Shown here piece by piece: positions 5,380 to 8,520 of a stretch of 8,520 bases of DNA (its first letter is position 1; each line of letters begins with the position of its first letter). A model generated the notes under the pieces. That model made no database searches. It saw nothing but the letters and a program-made list of their open reading frames with translations, and was not told where the DNA came from. The position numbers were made by a program, and so were the translations under genes. This DNA is from CAXMPK01 sp964195405 (lineage in GTDB: Bacteria; Actinomycetota; Acidimicrobiia; Spongiisociales; ZC4RG35), in contig CAXMPK010000252.1 in assembly GCA_964195405.1 (NCBI GenBank), forward strand, positions 1-8,520, in the 5' to 3' direction.

Positions 5380-6855
5380 ATGTTTGAGCGTTCGTCGGGT
5401 GTCCTTCTACACGTCAGCAGTCTCCCCGGGCCTTACGGTATTGGTGATCTCGGTCGGGGGGCGCATGCCTGGGTCGATTGGCTTGCCGAAGCTGGGTGCA
5501 AGTACTGGCAGATTCTGCCGCTGGGGCCCACTGGATATGGTGATTCCCCCTACTCCTCACTCTCATCCGCCGCAGGAAACATCAACTTCATCTCGCCCGA
5601 TCTTCTCGTTGACGATGGGCTCCTCAGAGCGGACGAAGTGGGTGGGACACCAAACATCCAACGAGTCGACTACGGCCGTGTCATCAAACACAAGTGGGAG
5701 ATGGTGGGCCTCTCCTTGACCCGGCTGACCGGCGACCTCTTCGATGAGTTCACCCAGTTTCGCGAACGGGAGGCAGAGTGGCTCGAGCCATACTCGTTGT
5801 TCATGGCTCTCAAGGCTGCTCATGGAGGAGGGTCCTGGACCGGCTGGCCCTCCGAACTGCGCGCTCGAGATCCCAAGACACTCGAGACGGCTCATCGAGA
5901 GCTCGCTGATGAAATTGACCGACACGCCATGGGTCAGTTCATGTTCTATCGACAGCTCGATGGCCTACGAGAGCATGCCACCAACCGCCGATTGGAGATC
6001 ATCGGGGATGTGCCTCTATACGTCGCTTCGGACAGCGTCGATGTCTGGCTGAATCCCGAACTCTTCACCATCGACTCGAAAACCGGAGAACCGACCATGG
6101 TTGCGGGGGTGCCTGCTGACATGTTCTCGGAGACAGCACAGTGGTGGGGAAACCCTCTCTATCGATGGGACGCCCATGCCATCGACGACTTTGCATGGTG
6201 GGCTCGTCGACTCGCATCTTTTATCCGTCAGGCGGATGTTCTCCGGATCGACCACTTCACTGGATTTGCCAGCTACTACGAGATCGCCTCATCTTCGGAG
6301 TCAGCTGCGGAGGGTGTCTGGCGGGAAGGCCCGGGCGCCCCATTCTTCGAGTCGATGAAACGCCGATTCGGCGAACTCCACATGATTGTCGAAGATCTCG
6401 GTCCTCTCGGTGATGTTGTGGAGGATCTCCGACTGCAACTCGGGTACCCGGGGATGAAGATCCTTCAGGAAGCCTTTGTTGGTGACTCGGACAATCAGTT
6501 TCTGCCCGAGAACTACTCCGACGACTATGTCGTCTACACCGGCACCCACGACAATGACACCGCCCGTGGTCGTCTCGAGTCGGGGACCGAGCGCTACCGC
6601 CGTCAGGCGCTCGCCTACACCGAAGCCACCGCTGACAGCTATTCGTGGGCGTTGATCTCCCGTGCCTGGGAGTCGGAGGCAGTCATTGCCATTGCCCCAA
6701 TGCAAGATCTTCTCGCCCTCGGCTCGGGAGCTCGCATGAATTACCCGTCGACAATCGAAGGAAACTGGCAGTGGCGCATGGCCGGTGGCGTTGTCACTTC
6801 CGACCTAGGTGTGAGACTACTCAACCTGAATAGGAGAACTGGGCGCCGTCGGTGA
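5380..6855 (+). CDS. malQ: 4-alpha-glucanotransferase (amylomaltase, GH77)
   Basis: Cytoplasmic disproportionating enzyme that transfers maltodextrin segments between alpha-1,4-glucans and releases glucose, linking short oligosaccharides left by phosphorylase to the glycogen pool. It has 491 residues, the length of the short Thermus-type amylomaltases rather than the roughly 700-residue E. coli/mycobacterial form. Family signatures run the whole length: SGVLLHVSSLPGPYGIGDLG (6-25), YGDSPYSSLSSAAGN (53-67), VPLYVASDSVDVW, FSETAQWWGNPLYRWD near residue 250, RIDHFTGF with the nucleophile D291, VEDLG with the acid/base E338, and GTHDND with the stabiliser D391. These correspond to D293, E340 and D395 of the Thermus enzyme. 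The usual arginine in DHFRG is threonine here. The ATG is chosen over the adjacent TTG at 5377. The gene diverges from glgC and is followed at 88 nt by glgP on the same strand, with a hairpin between. Confidence 0.96.
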   Translation: MFERSSGVLLHVSSLPGPYGIGDLGRGAHAWVDWLAEAGCKYWQILPLGPTGYGDSPYSSLSSAAGNINFISPDLLVDDGLLRADEVGGTPNIQRVDYGRVIKHKWEMVGLSLTRLTGDLFDEFTQFREREAEWLEPYSLFMALKAAHGGGSWTGWPSELRARDPKTLETAHRELADEIDRHAMGQFMFYRQLDGLREHATNRRLEIIGDVPLYVASDSVDVWLNPELFTIDSKTGEPTMVAGVPADMFSETAQWWGNPLYRWDAHAIDDFAWWARRLASFIRQADVLRIDHFTGFASYYEIASSSESAAEGVWREGPGAPFFESMKRRFGELHMIVEDLGPLGDVVEDLRLQLGYPGMKILQEAFVGDSDNQFLPENYSDDYVVYTGTHDNDTARGRLESGTERYRRQALAYTEATADSYSWALISRAWESEAVIAIAPMQDLLALGSGARMNYPSTIEGNWQWRMAGGVVTSDLGVRLLNLNRRTGRRR

Positions 6856-6897
6856 CTCACAGTTCAGCAGCGGCCTGCCTAAAGTGCCCCGCGTTCC

Positions 6898-6930
6898 ACC
6901 ACCGGCAATTGTCGGTGGTCTTGTCTTTTT
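6898..6930 (+). terminator. Intrinsic terminator-like hairpin between malQ and glgP
   Basis: ACCACCGGC (6898-6906), loop AATT, then GTCGGTGGT (6911-6919) form a 9-bp stem with one G-U pair. It is followed by CTTGTCTTTTT ending at 6930. This has the form of a Rho-independent terminator 42 nt after the malQ stop. It directly abuts the glgP Shine-Dalgarno site, leaving no room for a separate glgP promoter after it. It therefore acts either as a partial terminator or as an attenuator in the glgP leader. Confidence 0.75.
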
Positions 6931-6936
6931 GAGGAG
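6931..6936 (+). promoter_or_regulatory. Ribosome binding site deciding the glgP start
   Basis: GAGGAG lies 7 nt before the GTG at 6944 and is the only strong Shine-Dalgarno site among the gene starts in this window. It fixes the glgP start. A closer ATG at 6937 opens a frame that stops after nine codons. Confidence 0.8.
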
Positions 6937-6943
6937 ATGACGG

Positions 6944-8520
6944 GTGGATTCTCGAGCTTTGCATGAGGTGCTGTGGCGGCTCGCCGCCAACTACCGGTGG
7001 ACCTGGAGACCTTCGTGTCGCCGCCTCCTCATGTCGCTCCCCGGAGCCGACCTAGGGCAGCATCCGCTGGATGCCGTATCGGGTCTGAGCGAAGCGCAAC
7101 TCCGGCAGTTGGCAGACGACGACATTTTCATGTCCGAGGTGTTGAGCGAGGCATCCAGCCTCACACAGGTCGGCATCGAGTCGTCACCAACCATCGCCTA
7201 TCTCTCGCCAGAGTTCGGGATCAGCGTTTTTGGGCACCAGTACGCAGGTGGTCTCGGTGTTCTGGCGGGAGACTTCTTGAAGGCGGCAAGCGATTCCGCT
7301 CTGCCGATGGCAGGGGTTGGGTTGTTCTATCACCAGGGGGCGTTTCACCAGGAGATCCAAGACGGGGAGCAGGGCGAGACCTTCAGCACAGTCGAGCCGG
7401 AGAAGGTGGGTGCCGTCGACACTGAAATCGAAGTTGAAATTCCACTTCCGGGTCGTCGAGTCAGCGCCAGAGTCTGGCGAATGGATATCGGTCGGGTGCC
7501 TCTCATCTTGTTGGACACTGACGTGGCGTCCAACAGCGAAATTGACCGTGCCATCACCGACCGGCTCTATTTGGGCTCCGAGCAGCACCGAATCGACCAG
7601 GAGATGGTGCTTGGAGTCGGTGGTGCCCGGGCGCTGGCAGCGCTCGGCTGGAACATCGAGATCTATCACCTCAACGAGGGTCATGCCGGCTTCATCACCC
7701 TGGAACTGATCGACCGGGTTATCAATGCCGGAGGTTTGACGACGGCAGTGGCCAAAGTTAAAAAAGGAATGGTCTTCACCACCCACACTCCAGTGCCTGC
7801 CGGGATCGCCAAACTGAATCAAGAGACCTTGAGCCCGTACCTGGACTTGTGGGCTCGACGCTGGGACGTCGATCTTGCCGACGTGTGGAGATTGGGCTCC
7901 GAGCCGGGTAACGCCGGCACCTTCAACATGGCTGTGTTTTGTCTCCGCATGTCGAAGGCTGCCAACGGCGTTTCCGAGTTGCATGGAGAGGTCAGCCGTG
8001 ATCTGTTCTCTGATCTCGAGGAGGGGAGTGGGATCGGCCACGTGACCAACGGGGTTCACGCCCGAACCTGGACCGGGGATGCCGCCCAAGACTTATTCGA
8101 TGACGTCCTCGGCACAGGCTGGGCCGAGGGGTCAATTGAAGCCTGGGATCTGGTAGACCACATCGACGACGACAGACTCATCGCGATGCGACGGCGAGGA
8201 TCGATCCGGCTGTCGGAGCTGGTCTCGTCGATGGGTGTGACCCTGGACCCGGATGCACTGATCGTTGGATTCGCCAGACGTTTCGCTCCCTACAAAAGGG
8301 CCACTCTGATCCTGAAAGAACGTGATCGACTGGTCGAGATGCTGGCCGCAGACGCCCAGCCGATTCATTTCCTTTTTGCCGGCAAGGCGCACCCCTCGAA
8401 CGAGGAGGCCAAGACCTTGCTCTCCCAGATCCTGAGGTTCTCTGCGTCTAGAGGCGCCAACTTACGTTTTAGCTTTATCCCCGACTACGACATGGAGATT
8501 GCCTCGCGTTTGGTCGAGGG
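6944..8520 (+). CDS. glgP: Glycogen/alpha-glucan phosphorylase, N-terminal part, cut by window end
   Basis: Cleaves terminal alpha-1,4 bonds of glycogen or maltodextrins with phosphate, giving glucose-1-phosphate; the enzyme needs pyridoxal phosphate. The frame is open for 525 codons from the GTG and runs off the edge; full-length relatives such as the M. tuberculosis enzyme have about 860 residues. Visible landmarks are a tryptophan-rich N-terminus (LAANYRWTWRP), YLSPEFG (86-92), GGLGVLAGDFLKAASD (from 102), HLNEGHAGF (242-250), THTPVPAG (280-287), TNGVHARTW (368-376), FARRFAPYKR (443-452), GKAHPSNEEAK and PDYDM. This is the pattern of the bacterial/archaeal alpha-glucan phosphorylase subfamily rather than the E. 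coli/muscle type. The cofactor-lysine segment (SGTSGMK in relatives) lies beyond the window. The N-terminal domain is shorter than in mycobacterial GlgP. It is probably cotranscribed with malQ, subject to the hairpin between them. Confidence 0.95.
   Translation, partial: MDSRALHEVLWRLAANYRWTWRPSCRRLLMSLPGADLGQHPLDAVSGLSEAQLRQLADDDIFMSEVLSEASSLTQVGIESSPTIAYLSPEFGISVFGHQYAGGLGVLAGDFLKAASDSALPMAGVGLFYHQGAFHQEIQDGEQGETFSTVEPEKVGAVDTEIEVEIPLPGRRVSARVWRMDIGRVPLILLDTDVASNSEIDRAITDRLYLGSEQHRIDQEMVLGVGGARALAALGWNIEIYHLNEGHAGFITLELIDRVINAGGLTTAVAKVKKGMVFTTHTPVPAGIAKLNQETLSPYLDLWARRWDVDLADVWRLGSEPGNAGTFNMAVFCLRMSKAANGVSELHGEVSRDLFSDLEEGSGIGHVTNGVHARTWTGDAAQDLFDDVLGTGWAEGSIEAWDLVDHIDDDRLIAMRRRGSIRLSELVSSMGVTLDPDALIVGFARRFAPYKRATLILKERDRLVEMLAADAQPIHFLFAGKAHPSNEEAKTLLSQILRFSASRGANLRFSFIPDYDMEIASRLVE

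Noticed and set aside
6937..6966. ATG close to the GAGGAG site before glgP as a possible small gene
   Set aside because: The frame stops after nine codons and the spacing to the Shine-Dalgarno site is too short. The GTG at 6944 opens the phosphorylase frame.
7760..7766. AAAAAAG run in glgP as a possible programmed frameshift site
   Set aside because: The codon phase is GTT AAA AAA GGA, not the A AAA AAG phase needed for slippage, and the zero frame continues with correct family motifs.
7184..8089. A 301-codon minus-strand open frame
   Set aside because: It is antisense to the phosphorylase frame, which carries unmistakable family motifs throughout. The antisense product has no recognisable features.
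1..8520. CRISPR arrays, insertion sequences, attachment sites, tRNA or rRNA genes
   Set aside because: No repeated spacer units, transposase frames, long terminal inverted repeats or RNA gene signatures were seen. Coding density and gene content are those of an ordinary chromosomal region.

Overview
This window is an ordinary-looking chromosomal segment from a fairly GC-rich bacterium (roughly 60% GC by eye). It is most likely an actinobacterium. The ADP-glucose pyrophosphorylase has the actinobacterial sequence style, the glycogen phosphorylase resembles the mycobacterial GlgP form, non-ATG starts are common, and several genes lack a Shine-Dalgarno site but have a TANNNT box 6-8 nt before the start, as in leaderless actinobacterial transcripts. 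The glycogen synthase is the E. coli-like GT5 type and MalQ is the short amylomaltase type, so a deep-branching or uncultured actinobacterial lineage fits better than Mycobacterium or Streptomyces. This placement is inference.

Left part (1-2459): two major facilitator transporters diverge from a 115-bp gap. The minus-strand one (50-1228) belongs to the YbfB/YjiJ family. The plus-strand one (1344-2459) is a general MFS permease. A possible next minus-strand gene is cut by the left edge. Nothing in the sequence ties these transporters to glycogen metabolism.

Middle and right (2460-8520): a glycogen/maltodextrin cluster. glgA (plus) and glgC (minus) converge and overlap by 17 bp. glgC diverges from malQ (plus), and glgP (plus, cut by the right edge) follows malQ after a hairpin with a T-tract. 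GlgC makes ADP-glucose from glucose-1-phosphate and ATP, and GlgA adds it to alpha-1,4-glucan. GlgP releases glucose-1-phosphate from chain ends, and MalQ disproportionates short maltodextrins so they can be used again. The branching (GlgB) and debranching (GlgX) enzymes are not in the window.

The 229-nt gap before glgA holds an 8-bp inverted repeat at the upstream stop codon, a G/T-rich mirror repeat with a two-tetrad G-quadruplex pattern, and a small palindrome touching the glgA start. I found no evidence of a new biological system. The points most worth checking are regulatory: the G-quadruplex-like element, the convergent overlap built on a 9-bp direct repeat, the hairpin abutting the glgP ribosome binding site, and the recurrent leaderless-type starts.
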